Shown: in pieces, positions 32,919-41,470 of the stretch
How positions within the stretch are numbered: position 1 is the stretch's first letter
Layout: each line of letters begins with the position of its first letter
NCBI GenBank assembly: GCA_013289765.1
Contig: JABCZI010000002.1
Coordinates: 555,450 to 619,449, forward strand
Origin: Acidobacteriota bacterium
Lineage (GTDB): Bacteria > Acidobacteriota > Terriglobia > Terriglobales > Acidobacteriaceae
Direction: 5' to 3'
DNA length: 64,000 bases
Notes under the pieces: generated by a model
What the model was told of the DNA's origin: nothing
The model's database searches: none
What the model saw: the letters and a program-made list of their open reading frames with translations, nothing else
Made by a program: the position numbers and the translations under genes

Positions 32919-34664
32919 GTGAGCACTGTACGAAGCTATTCAAATCCAATCCCAATTCTCGCCATCGTCCTGGTGGCGTTGGCGGTTCACGGTCCATTGC
33001 TGCTCATGCAACTGCCTTCCGGCTCCTTTGATGCGAATTTTCACATGTTTTTTGCGTCGCACTACGCGCACCATTGGTTCAATCCCTGGAACGAAAAGTG
33101 GTTTGGAGGGTTTTCGCAGACCACTTATCCGCCGCTGACCCATCAGTGGATCGCCCTGCTCTCCAACGTAGCCGGGTTGAAAATGGCTTACATGCTGGTG
33201 CAGTTGATCGCGGTTCTGCTGCTACCGGTGGGAGTGTTTCGCTTCGCAAGAATTTGGGTTGACGACCGGGCGGCAAGCTACGCGGCCCTGGGGAGCATAT
33301 TTCTAGGCTCGCTCGCTTTCCTGGTGTACCAGGCGGGGCAACTGGCAACGGTGTCTTCGGTAGCCCTGTATTTAAATGCGCTGCCTTATTTTTACGAGTG
33401 GATGACGGAGGCTCGGGGTAAGTCGCTCATTAAGGGAATCGCGATCAGTTTGGCGGCCGCTGCGGCCCATCACGTGACCCTTATCTTTGGCGTAGTTCTT
33501 TTTGCGGGTCCGGTGCTGTGGGTTGCCTTGCTGGATGCGCGCGACGAGCGAGTCTCGGGATCAGTCAGCGGAGTGCTGTCTCGAGCGGTAGTATTTGCTG
33601 TCGCAGTGGGCGCAGGTGTCGGCTTGGTACTGCTGCCGTATTGGTTAGCAATTATTCAGCATCCGATTCATCAGATCCCTATTCCGCATGATAGTCGTGC
33701 GAATTTTCTGCTCAATTCGACCACGGCCGTCAACTATTTCGTGATTCCCTACGGAGCTTTAATTCTGGCATTGCCCTTCATTCTGTTTCGAGGCGCTGCT
33801 TCAAGCCGATTGCGCCCGCTGCTGATTGGTTTCTGGCTTACGCTAATTTTCGGACTGGGCGGGACCACGCCGCTGCCGAGGTGGCTGCTGGGCCGCGCGT
33901 TTGAGATTCTAACTTTTGAACGATTCACTTTCTGGGCGACGCTTTTGGCAATGCCGATTCTGGGTACTCTTGCCATCGAGTTGCTCGATCGGTTCCAGTC
34001 CAAGGCAGCCGTGGCATTATCGCTGGCGGCGGTCAGTACTGTCGGAGCGGCTCTGTGGTGGTTGAATGCCAATCCTTTTCGGCCCACGGCCACAACGAAC
34101 GTGCAGCCCGTAATTGCTTTTCTGAATCGTGACGGCCACGATGCCTACCGCTATATCACTCTCGGATTCGGTAGTGAACTGTCCAAGGTTTCGATATACA
34201 CCAGTGCGGGCAGCGTTGACGGGGACTACAACTCAGCGCGACTTTTGCCTGAGATGACTCACTACGGTTCGGCGCAGCTCACCAATGCGAAGTTTTACGG
34301 TTCGGCAGGCATGGCATCGTTGCGAGCCATGCTGGAACACGCCAATCGCTACGGCCTGAAATACATTTTTGTCCACGACACGTATTACGAGCCTCTGCTG
34401 ACATTTGTCGGATATCGAAAAATCGAGACTTTCGGAAGCGGTGAGATTACCGCGTGGTCGAAGGATGATGTGCCGCCCGCGCACAAGATTGAATCCGACG
34501 CGATTCCACCTCCCTGGCAGGGCTTGCTTTGGGGAATATTGCCGATCGGCGTAAGTTTTCTCGCGATCTTTCTTGAACTCCTGCTGCCCGAGCGGCGCCG
34601 GGTCCCTGCAGCCGCGGGTGTACCAGTCCGTGCCGAGAATCCAGAACGACATTTTGTGGCCTGA
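32919..34664 (+). CDS. Polytopic membrane protein, GT-C / PTPS-related type
   Basis: This 581-residue protein has about ten hydrophobic helices. The first is followed by a loop with DANFHMFFASHYAHHW and a later GGFSQTTYPPLTHQW segment, which match the conserved start of the '6-pyruvoyl-tetrahydropterin synthase-related' membrane family, a GT-C-like fold. A soluble domain of about 160 residues follows the helices, and a final helix lies near the C-terminus (GILPIGVSFLAIFLELLL). GT-C enzymes transfer sugars from lipid carriers outside the membrane; the acidic-His loop fits but activity is not proven. GTG start. It begins a rightward operon divergent from the TPR-barrel gene, with the FxLYD-type gene eight bases downstream. 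Confidence 0.78.
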   Translation: MSTVRSYSNPIPILAIVLVALAVHGPLLLMQLPSGSFDANFHMFFASHYAHHWFNPWNEKWFGGFSQTTYPPLTHQWIALLSNVAGLKMAYMLVQLIAVLLLPVGVFRFARIWVDDRAASYAALGSIFLGSLAFLVYQAGQLATVSSVALYLNALPYFYEWMTEARGKSLIKGIAISLAAAAAHHVTLIFGVVLFAGPVLWVALLDARDERVSGSVSGVLSRAVVFAVAVGAGVGLVLLPYWLAIIQHPIHQIPIPHDSRANFLLNSTTAVNYFVIPYGALILALPFILFRGAASSRLRPLLIGFWLTLIFGLGGTTPLPRWLLGRAFEILTFERFTFWATLLAMPILGTLAIELLDRFQSKAAVALSLAAVSTVGAALWWLNANPFRPTATTNVQPVIAFLNRDGHDAYRYITLGFGSELSKVSIYTSAGSVDGDYNSARLLPEMTHYGSAQLTNAKFYGSAGMASLRAMLEHANRYGLKYIFVHDTYYEPLLTFVGYRKIETFGSGEITAWSKDDVPPAHKIESDAIPPPWQGLLWGILPIGVSFLAIFLELLLPERRRVPAAAGVPVRAENPERHFVA

Positions 34665-34672
34665 GGCCTCCA

Positions 34673-35806
34673 ATGAAATTTATTCTGCCAATTAGTCTCG
34701 TGGTCGCAACAGCCGCACTCATGGTGCTTGGTTTGTTTATTGGCGGACAAGCTCGCGGCACTGTGGGAATTGCCGCCGGTTCTGCCGTTTACACGCCGAA
34801 AGCCGACAATGCAGAACAGGCGCTCAAGAATCTGCTGGCGGATGTCCAACGGCGCAACTGGGATCGGGCCCTGGCGGCGGTTTCGAAGAGCAGCGCCACA
34901 GACAAGGAATCTTTCATTCAGGAATGGACGGGCTCGAACGGAAGCTTGCGATCCTTCTCGGCGCTGGAAGGCTTCGAGTCACGGCCGCTACACATTACCC
35001 CTGATGAAGCTCAGATCCGCGTGCGGCTTCATTGGGCAACTCCGGTCGGCCCCCTGGAGGATGTCCGCGACTTTCGCCTGATCCGCGAAGGCGACGTCTG
35101 GAAGACCGTGTTACCCAAGATTCAAGTGCCCAACGTTCCCGCGCAAGTAATTCCTGTGACCTACTTGCGATGGGACCTGGTAAGCGGAGGCGCCGCTGAC
35201 GAGTGGGGATCGAGGAATGTAGATGCACCGCATGTTCGTATCATATCGATGAACGCGGTGGATTCCGCCGAAGGCGCGGTTGTGATGGGTGAAATTGTCA
35301 ATGAAGATACCGTCCCTGCATTCGTGAACGTGAATGCAACACTGGTGGATAGTGCGGGAAGCGCTATTGATGACGAGACCAGTTTCGACAAGATCAATCA
35401 TGTCCTCCTCCCTAAGCAGGTAAGTCCGTACCGAATCGACTTTCCCAACATCAGTCTGAAGAATGTGAAAAGCGTACGCATGGATGAGAAAGCGACCTTA
35501 GTTCCCGCCTCAGCCGATCCCGTCATCGGAGTGATGAATCAGAAAATCGAATCCGATGTTCAGGGCAAGAGCGTGCTGCATGGTGATCTTTTCAATCAGA
35601 GCGGGCAGACAGTCAACATTTCGCATGTCATCGTGAGTTTTTACGACAACAATGCGAAAGTGATATGGGTCGCTGATGGTTATGAGGATCACGCCTTGCT
35701 GCCGCAGTCCTCGGAGCCATTTGCAGTTGAGATTCCGAAGTCTGTGGCTCCAAAGGTGCAGAACTTTCACGTCGTAGTTGACCAGTACAGTTTGGGCAGG
35801 TCCTAG
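34673..35806 (+). CDS. Membrane-anchored protein with FxLYD-like beta domains
   Basis: An N-terminal helix (LPISLVVATAALMVLGLFIGG) anchors the protein, and the remaining 350 residues are extracytoplasmic. Residues about 45-140 look like a small NTF2/lumazine-type domain (LLADVQRRNWDRALAAVS). About 175-370 contain two beta-sandwich repeats with GEIVNEDTVPAFVNVNATL and GDLFNQSGQTVNISHVIVSF, the pattern of FxLYD domains. It follows the GT-C-like gene by eight bases and precedes the next gene by one base, clearly one operon. It is probably a periplasmic accessory factor of the polysaccharide locus. No enzyme motif is visible. Confidence 0.68.
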   Translation: MKFILPISLVVATAALMVLGLFIGGQARGTVGIAAGSAVYTPKADNAEQALKNLLADVQRRNWDRALAAVSKSSATDKESFIQEWTGSNGSLRSFSALEGFESRPLHITPDEAQIRVRLHWATPVGPLEDVRDFRLIREGDVWKTVLPKIQVPNVPAQVIPVTYLRWDLVSGGAADEWGSRNVDAPHVRIISMNAVDSAEGAVVMGEIVNEDTVPAFVNVNATLVDSAGSAIDDETSFDKINHVLLPKQVSPYRIDFPNISLKNVKSVRMDEKATLVPASADPVIGVMNQKIESDVQGKSVLHGDLFNQSGQTVNISHVIVSFYDNNAKVIWVADGYEDHALLPQSSEPFAVEIPKSVAPKVQNFHVVVDQYSLGRS

Positions 35807-35807
35807 G

Positions 35808-36671
35808 ATGCATCGCGTCTTGTTAATTTGCGCGGTACTGTGCTCGGCGGCGTGCCCGCTGGCGGCTGTGGCACAGGATCTTCGCGTTCCTGCTTCAGTT
35901 ACTGCGGGGGATGACGTAACCATTCCGACCACCGGCAGCGGCAAGGCAACGTTTTATCTTGTGGGACCCGGGGTCTCGCGCAAGAGCGAGGTGAGTTTAG
36001 GCGAGGAAATCCGTCTACAGGGACAAGAGCTTTGGAACGCCGGCGACTATCTGGTTCTGGTTTGCTCTGATATTTGCAACAGTGGAACCTTTTACGTGAC
36101 TGCTGCAAAGCCAGCCAGCTTTGCGTTTCTGGTGCATCCGTCGCGTGTTCCGGTGGGTCAAAGCGATGCGGTAAGCGGGGTGGCATTTCCTTTCGATCAA
36201 TTTCGCAACCTGGTTTTGACGCCCGTAACGGTGAGCTTTCAACTCACGGCAGGAAATAAACCGTTGTTCTCGAAGCAGGTTCGAACGGAAAATGGAGCGG
36301 CATGGTTTCGGACTGCCTCAGGCAAGTCGGCTGGCTTGTTGCAAGTGGTAGCTTCTCTGGACGATCTCTCGGCAAAACGCGCCGTCCAACAAGTTGCTTC
36401 GGATCCTTGCAATCTGCGAATCACGGGTCAGCGAATACCTATCGGAGTACTGGTTCAAACGGAACCAGTTCATGATTGCGCCGGAAATGTTGTACCCGAT
36501 GGGACGATTGTGACTTTCTCCGCCACCGAAGCAAACGGAAAGAGCACCGTAGACGCTCCCATAAAGCAGGGGATCGCGCGCGCGCAGATCGAAGCAACGG
36601 GTGCGACGGTGGTGTCAGTGGCTTCAGGTGTCGTAATGGGCAATGAACTCCGCATCGGAGCGAAGCCATGA
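35808..36671 (+). CDS. Exported beta-rich protein (hypothetical, Ig-like)
   Basis: A signal peptide (LLICAVLCSAACPLAAVAQ) is followed by a roughly 265-residue beta-rich chain with Ser/Thr/Gly strands. The first part (DLRVPASVTAGDDVTIPTTG, then GSGKATFYLVGPG) is Ig-like. The last part (GTIVTFSATEANGKSTVD) resembles a bacterial Ig-like (invasin/adhesin type) strand series. No catalytic motif was found. The ATG begins one base after the previous stop, and its own stop overlaps the next ATG (ATGA), so translation is coupled. A periplasmic or outer-surface structural role is inferred from context. Confidence 0.65.
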   Translation: MHRVLLICAVLCSAACPLAAVAQDLRVPASVTAGDDVTIPTTGSGKATFYLVGPGVSRKSEVSLGEEIRLQGQELWNAGDYLVLVCSDICNSGTFYVTAAKPASFAFLVHPSRVPVGQSDAVSGVAFPFDQFRNLVLTPVTVSFQLTAGNKPLFSKQVRTENGAAWFRTASGKSAGLLQVVASLDDLSAKRAVQQVASDPCNLRITGQRIPIGVLVQTEPVHDCAGNVVPDGTIVTFSATEANGKSTVDAPIKQGIARAQIEATGATVVSVASGVVMGNELRIGAKP

Positions 36672-37210
36672 ACGTGGTATTTAACTTCGCAGGTTGGCTT
36701 CGCCGGGGGATGTGTTTAGCTGTGGTATTCACTTCGTTGTGCGGTTTTGTGCTAAGCGCACACGGAGCTGACTCTGCGGTCCAGGTGCAACTCGATACGA
36801 AGAAAGCGAACCCACGAGCGGTCGAGAGTTTAACGGAGCGCGGAATCTTGAGAGATTATCGCTTCGCATGGACCAGTATTGCGCAGGCCTTCGAGCTCAA
36901 CAGCCTGGATTCCCTCGAGGGGGCTTTCGCTGGTGACGCCAAGCAGATACTGCGCGGCACAGTTCTCAGCCAGCAGCGCTCCGGTTTTACCCGGCAGTAT
37001 CTAAATCAAAATCACCGGCTTGAAGCGGTCTTCTATGCTCCCGAGGGCGATGTCATGGAACTCCATGACACCGCTGAATATGAGTTGCGAATTACGGATG
37101 GCGGAAAAATTATTCACGATGAGCACGTAGTTATGCACTTTGTTGTGCTCATGACTCCCGGCGCCGACCGGTGGGTAATTCGCCGGCTGCAGGCGGTTCC
37201 CCAATCTTGA
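36668..37210 (+). CDS. Exported protein of unknown function, NTF2-like size
   Basis: An N-terminal helix and signal (GMCLAVVFTSLCGFVLSAHG) precede a 140-residue mature chain. The core (FAWTSIAQAFELNSLDSLEGAFAG, split by a hydrophilic loop) and the final strands (HFVVLMTPGADRWVIRRLQA) look like an NTF2-like alpha+beta cone, which often binds small ligands or acts as a regulatory domain. It overlaps the preceding gene by four bases. The following glycosidase gene starts at or near its stop, so all genes from 32919 to 38292 are apparently one operon. The family is not recognised with certainty. Confidence 0.6.
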   Translation: MNVVFNFAGWLRRGMCLAVVFTSLCGFVLSAHGADSAVQVQLDTKKANPRAVESLTERGILRDYRFAWTSIAQAFELNSLDSLEGAFAGDAKQILRGTVLSQQRSGFTRQYLNQNHRLEAVFYAPEGDVMELHDTAEYELRITDGGKIIHDEHVVMHFVVLMTPGADRWVIRRLQAVPQS

Positions 37211-37305
37211 GTTCAAAGCGTAGGCTCGAACCCCGCGCCGCAACTGGGCTGCCGCTGGCCGCATCCAATTATTGGGCAGGAAGGCCGAAAGAATGGAGTG
37301 GATAC

Positions 37306-38292
37306 TTGTCCAAGGCGCTGCTTACACTGTGTCTGAGTTGTTTCGTACTGGCCAGCGGGTGCACCACCGGCGGAGTCCATCGCACGCTCGTGCAAAACGG
37401 GCTTACTCCGGCGCTCTCTCCTAAGCTTCTCGCTGTTTACATGCCATGGTTTGGAGATCACGTCCACATGGACGTGGGCTATTCCAGCGAGGACTCAACC
37501 GTTCTTCGCAAACAGATTCAACAGGCCCGCCGCATGGGAATCGAGGCCTTCGTGGTTGATTGGTACGGCGAGAGCCGGCCTTACTCCGACCACAATTTCG
37601 CTCTCCTGCAGGCGGCGGCAAGTGAAAACCATTTTCAGGTTGCTTTGCTGTACAACGAGTCGGAAGACGAAGACTCGCAAGCAACCGATGCAGCGATTGC
37701 GGCGCTCGATAAAGCGTACTCGGCATATTTTGGTCCAACCGCGAAATACCGCGACGCTTACCTTACCTACAATGGCCGGCCCATGTTTTTCATTTTTCCC
37801 AAGAGCGGGCACATTGACTGGAACCGCGTTCGCGAGCACTGCAGCAGCTACGACCGGGCTCCTTTGCTGATTTACAAAGACGAGCCGTCACAGCAGTTTG
37901 CCAACGATTTTGATGGGTCCTACGCGTGGGTTCAGCCCGGTCCTGGTGGATGGGCGCCCGACGGAAGCAGATGGGGTGAGGAGTATCTCAAAAAATTCTA
38001 CAACACCATGAAGAACAAACATCCCGACAAAATCGCCGTGGGAGGCGCCTGGCCGGGCTTTGACGATTCAGCGGCGAAATGGGGACTCAACCGCCACATT
38101 CAGCGAGGCTGCGGCAAGACACTGGATGAAACCACGAGCATTTATCGGCAGTATTACGATAGTTCCAATCCACTTCCCTTCCTGATGATTGAAACCTGGA
38201 ATGACTATGAAGAAGGCACCGCGATCGAACGGCAGCCTGCGGCGAATTGCGTTGCTGGAGGCAGCAGTTCGAGTCCTGCATCCTCCCGCTGA
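37306..38292 (+). CDS. GH99/GH71-like glycosidase, predicted lipoprotein
   Basis: The mature domain contains MPWFGDHVHMDVGYSSED, GIEAFVVDWYGES and TWNDYEEGTAIE, all shared with the larger protein at 21980-23803 in the same order. It is therefore a second GH99/GH71-like enzyme, probably acting on alpha-mannan or another alpha-linked glycan. Starting from a TTG at 37306 (GGAG eight bases upstream) gives MSKALL with lipobox LASGC near residue 19, a good lipoprotein signal. Earlier in-frame starts at 37207 (TTG overlapping the previous stop) and 37171 (GTG) are possible but lengthen the N-region implausibly. The C-terminal 15 residues are Ser-rich. Two such enzymes flanking the flippase/exporter genes suggest trimming or release of the exported polymer (inference). 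Confidence 0.8.
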   Translation: MSKALLTLCLSCFVLASGCTTGGVHRTLVQNGLTPALSPKLLAVYMPWFGDHVHMDVGYSSEDSTVLRKQIQQARRMGIEAFVVDWYGESRPYSDHNFALLQAAASENHFQVALLYNESEDEDSQATDAAIAALDKAYSAYFGPTAKYRDAYLTYNGRPMFFIFPKSGHIDWNRVREHCSSYDRAPLLIYKDEPSQQFANDFDGSYAWVQPGPGGWAPDGSRWGEEYLKKFYNTMKNKHPDKIAVGGAWPGFDDSAAKWGLNRHIQRGCGKTLDETTSIYRQYYDSSNPLPFLMIETWNDYEEGTAIERQPAANCVAGGSSSSPASSR

Positions 38293-38381
38293 AGGCCGCG
38301 CCACTCGCCAGTTCTCGTTAACAACCCCATAGCAAAACTACACATCCAAGGTAAGCTTTACATTATTGCCAGCCGAGCGGC

Positions 38382-39524
38382 GTGAGCAGGTCACAATTCA
38401 TTATGGACGGCGCGAAAAACTCCACAAGGTGTCTCAGGCTCCTCTCGCAGCTCTTGTTTGGACTCGACGGTAGTAAGAATCCGGAGTCGAATACCGGCCA
38501 CGGCCAGCGACGCGACACCGCCGACATTAACGCGACGATCGCCGGTTTTGGTCCTCAAGATTTTGGCGAGCTATGGGGACTTGCGGGGTCACACCATGTG
38601 GTGCTGCGTGCGTTTCCCGAGTTACACCAGCTGCTGGCAGCACAGGGCTCTGAATACGCCGACTCGGTGAATAACGCGATGGTGAAAGAGCGGGGGCGTA
38701 TCGATCATGCCTTGTCGTTTTTATCTCCAATTTGTGAGGCGTTGAAGGGTGCGGGCAAGGTTATTGTGATTAAATCCCTCGATCACTGGCCCGACCTTGG
38801 CAGCGACTTGGATTTGTACACGAATGCACACAGCGCCGATGTCGTGGCAATTATGCGGGAACGTTTCAAAGCGCATTTGGAAGAACGAAGCTGGGGCGAT
38901 CGGCTGGCCAACAAGTGGAACTTCATTGTCCCCGGCTTGCCGGAACTGGTGGAAGTGCATGTAGGTCGGTTGGGCCAGACTGGGGAACAGGTTGCGGTCG
39001 CCGATTCTCTTGTTCAACGCTCCCGAACGATGCGATTGAACGAACAAGTCTTTCCGGTGCCCGCGCCGGAAGAACGCCTGATCATCAGCACTCTCCAGCG
39101 AATGTATCGTCACTTCTATCTTCGTCTCTGCGACGTAGTGGATACGGCGCGCCTGGTTGAATCGGGCACAATCGATTATGCCTATCTCAAATCTCTGTCT
39201 CGCTCGGCAGGCCTTTGGGATGGATTGGCTACCTATCTCGTTACGGTGTCTGGGTATGTCAAATCGTATCGCGGAGATGATTTACCGCTACCATCCCTGG
39301 TAACCGATGCCGCACGATTCGGTAACGAGCTGGTAAGCTTCCGTCGAAAATTTCTTCGCATACCGATCTTCCCGCAAGCGGCAAAACTCTATGCCTCCGA
39401 GTGGACGAGATTACTGCTCAATGGAGAACTCAAGAGCACGCTGCGCCTGACCTTGCTCCCGCCCTTGGCGGCTGCGGCCGCGTTGGAATTCAAGCTTACC
39501 GGCACCGACAAAGGGATCTGGTAG
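38382..39524 (+). CDS. Nucleotidyltransferase-fold protein (uncharacterised)
   Basis: The middle of this 380-residue protein reads VIVIKSLDHWPDLGSDLDLY. GSDLDLY is the GS...DxD signature of the minimal nucleotidyltransferase (MNT/pol-beta) superfamily, with the two metal-binding Asp residues present. The N-terminal 100 residues and the helical C-terminus (about 210-370) have no recognised motif. Activity could be addition of a nucleotide to a protein, small molecule or sugar, and I cannot specify which. Start options are the GTG at 38382 and an ATG at 38403; neither has a strong ribosome site. It lies 90 bases after the glycosidase and ends the rightward polysaccharide-type operon. Confidence 0.68.
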   Translation: MSRSQFIMDGAKNSTRCLRLLSQLLFGLDGSKNPESNTGHGQRRDTADINATIAGFGPQDFGELWGLAGSHHVVLRAFPELHQLLAAQGSEYADSVNNAMVKERGRIDHALSFLSPICEALKGAGKVIVIKSLDHWPDLGSDLDLYTNAHSADVVAIMRERFKAHLEERSWGDRLANKWNFIVPGLPELVEVHVGRLGQTGEQVAVADSLVQRSRTMRLNEQVFPVPAPEERLIISTLQRMYRHFYLRLCDVVDTARLVESGTIDYAYLKSLSRSAGLWDGLATYLVTVSGYVKSYRGDDLPLPSLVTDAARFGNELVSFRRKFLRIPIFPQAAKLYASEWTRLLLNGELKSTLRLTLLPPLAAAAALEFKLTGTDKGIW

Positions 39525-39585
39525 CGTGCGTACCGTACTGGCTGCTAGGGAGTTCACGGTATTGTGACTACGACCCCAGGACTCT

Positions 39586-40062
39586 ATGGTGAAACGAATA
39601 GTCCCAATGATAGAAAGCTCAAATTTGGCGACTGAAACGGAAGGGAAGTGCCGCTTGGTTCGAATTCTGGTGGTAGACGACAATCCGGCGGTACGCCATT
39701 ACCTTCGGGCGCTGCTTGAACAGCAGGGGACCTGGCAAGTCTGCGACGAGGCTCGTACCGGGGGAGAGGCTATTCAGAGAGTAAGAAAAAATCCGCCCGA
39801 TATGATCCTGTTGGACTTCCAAATGCCTGATTTGAATGGACTTGACGTTGCCCGGCAAATTTCTGAGCTGTTCCCCGAGATTCCTATTCTAATGGTGACG
39901 ATTCATCTGTCGCGCCAACTGGCCGACGAAGCCCGTCGCGCAGGAATACGCGGAGCGTGCGCGAAATCGGATGTGGGCTCGATTGTCGAAGCAGTCGACG
40001 CGCTCTTGCACGAAGGAACTTACTTCCCGCACTTTCCCCCAGCTAGTGCTATCGGAAATTGA
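39586..40062 (+). CDS. Stand-alone receiver-domain response regulator
   Basis: This single REC domain starts at residue 25: RILVVDDNP (acidic pair), LLDFQMPDLNG (phospho-acceptor Asp in LLDF), VTIH (switch Thr) and AKSD (conserved Lys) are all present, so it should be phosphorylated. No DNA-binding or enzymatic output domain follows within 158 residues. Proteins of this type shuttle phosphoryl groups or act by protein-protein contacts, as CheY or Spo0F do. The ATG has AGGA a few bases upstream. It is the first of four receiver proteins on this strand between 39.6 and 43.5 kb. Confidence 0.88.
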   Translation: MVKRIVPMIESSNLATETEGKCRLVRILVVDDNPAVRHYLRALLEQQGTWQVCDEARTGGEAIQRVRKNPPDMILLDFQMPDLNGLDVARQISELFPEIPILMVTIHLSRQLADEARRAGIRGACAKSDVGSIVEAVDALLHEGTYFPHFPPASAIGN

Positions 40063-40268
40063 AGTATATTTTCTGCTTGGGATTACATCCTGTTAAAGAT
40101 ACAGGATTCCCTGTATTCGGTCTCTAGGGAGCGCCATGCTAGTTTCGAGGGTGGAATCACTCGTCCATTGGTGAGAGTGCCCTGCGGCAGGAATCGATAA
40201 TTGCAGAGAGAAAGAGTTATCTGTTGTCTACAGCGCTTAACAAACTGCCTCAGGGGAGCCAGATAGTG

Positions 40269-40682
40269 ATGCCAGTCCGGATCTTGCTTGTTGATGATCA
40301 CCCGATCGTAAGGCAAGGGCTCAGGACTCTTTTAGAAGGGCGTTCTGGATGGGAAGTCGTAGGCGAAGCGTCGGATGGTATCGAGGCTCTCGAAAAAGTC
40401 GATAGCTTACAGCCAGATGTTGTGGTTCTCGACGTTACGATGCCTCGGATGAATGGCCTCGAAGCTTGCCGATTGATTCAACGGAAGCCAAAGACGGGTC
40501 TCGAGGTTTTGTTCGTTACCCAACACGACTCACCCCAGATGATGCGGGAAGCGCTCGACGCAGGCGCCAGAGGTTATGTTGTAAAGTCGAATGCTGCCCG
40601 CGATCTGTTGGAAGCTGTGGAAGCGGTAAGCCAGCATCGAGTATTTACGGCGTTGGCCAGAAGTCCTGGAGCTGCGTGTTGA
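40269..40682 (+). CDS. Receiver-domain protein lacking its LuxR-type output domain
   Basis: The protein is a NarL-type receiver: RILLVDDHPIVRQGL, VVLDVTMPRMNG, VTQH, and REALDAGARGYVVKSN. It resembles the receivers of the regulators at 40753 and 42797 closely. After the receiver it stops at AGAAC within about 20 residues, and no helix-turn-helix is found in the 70 bases before the next gene in any frame. It is probably a tandem duplicate that lost its HTH, now acting as a phosphate sink or relay. The start at 40269 (GGGAG upstream) was preferred over a TTG at 40224. Confidence 0.82.
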   Translation: MPVRILLVDDHPIVRQGLRTLLEGRSGWEVVGEASDGIEALEKVDSLQPDVVVLDVTMPRMNGLEACRLIQRKPKTGLEVLFVTQHDSPQMMREALDAGARGYVVKSNAARDLLEAVEAVSQHRVFTALARSPGAAC

Positions 40683-40752
40683 ATTTGCGCCGTGGTTTCA
40701 GTTCCAGGTTGGACACGTATCGTGGGCCTGTATGTGGGAGGAAGAATCTGCC

Positions 40753-41454
40753 ATGAAACTCCGTATCTTGTTAGCCGATGATCACGAAATAGTACGCCGC
40801 GGGTTGTGCGCACTTCTACAGAAGCATGAGGGGTGGGAAGTGTGCGGCGAGGCCTCCGACGGTCGAGAAGCAGTCGAAATGGCCAAGCAGCTGAAGCCCG
40901 ATGTAGTCATTGTCGATATTGGCATGCCGTATCTTAACGGCCTTGATACCACACGCCAACTATTGCAGCACAACCCGCACTTCAAAATTATCGTTCTGAC
41001 GATTACGGATTCCGATCAAGTCATCCGCGAGGCTTTGGACGCGGGCGCCCGTGGATTTGTGCTCAAGTCCGATGCGGCTCGCGACTTGGTGTCAGCGGTG
41101 GAAGCTTTGCAGAGCAAGCGAATGTTCTTCACTCCGCGGGTGAATGATCTGGTCTTGGCGGGCTTCCTGGATAAGGGTCATGCCATATCGCGAAATGAAC
41201 CGCCTAACCTGCCGACTCTGACGGTACGGGAGCGCGAAGTCACTCAGCTTCTGGCTGAAGGCAAGAGTTCTAAAGAAGTGGCTACACTTCTGAACTTGAG
41301 CACTAAGACTGTAGAAACGCATCGCAGCAACATCATGCGGAAACTCAGCTTGCACTCCATCCGTGACCTGGTGGTGTACGCCATCAAGAACAACATTATC
41401 CAGATCCAGATGCCGCCCCAGCTGCGAAACACTACGGAAGTTCCGATCGCTTAG
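40753..41454 (+). CDS. NarL/FixJ-family response regulator (REC + LuxR HTH)
   Basis: The receiver (about residues 3-120) has RILLADDHEIVRRGL, the phospho-acceptor Asp in VIVDIGMPYLNG, the switch Thr in LTIT and Lys in VLKSD. A linker leads to a LuxR-type helix-turn-helix (about 160-215) with LTVREREVTQLLAEGKSSKE and STKTVETHRSNIMRKL. It should activate or repress transcription when phosphorylated by a HisKA_3-type kinase. No kinase is adjacent, and the two in the 10-14 kb block are candidates. ATG at 40753 with GGAGGA upstream; an ATG at 40732 would add seven residues. Confidence 0.93.
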   Translation: MKLRILLADDHEIVRRGLCALLQKHEGWEVCGEASDGREAVEMAKQLKPDVVIVDIGMPYLNGLDTTRQLLQHNPHFKIIVLTITDSDQVIREALDAGARGFVLKSDAARDLVSAVEALQSKRMFFTPRVNDLVLAGFLDKGHAISRNEPPNLPTLTVREREVTQLLAEGKSSKEVATLLNLSTKTVETHRSNIMRKLSLHSIRDLVVYAIKNNIIQIQMPPQLRNTTEVPIA

Positions 41455-41470
41455 CCAATGGGGTTGGCTC

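Noticed and set aside
41092..41355. Small minus-strand ORFs inside the NarL regulator at 40753
   Set aside because: They are shadows in other frames and lack ribosome sites and motifs.
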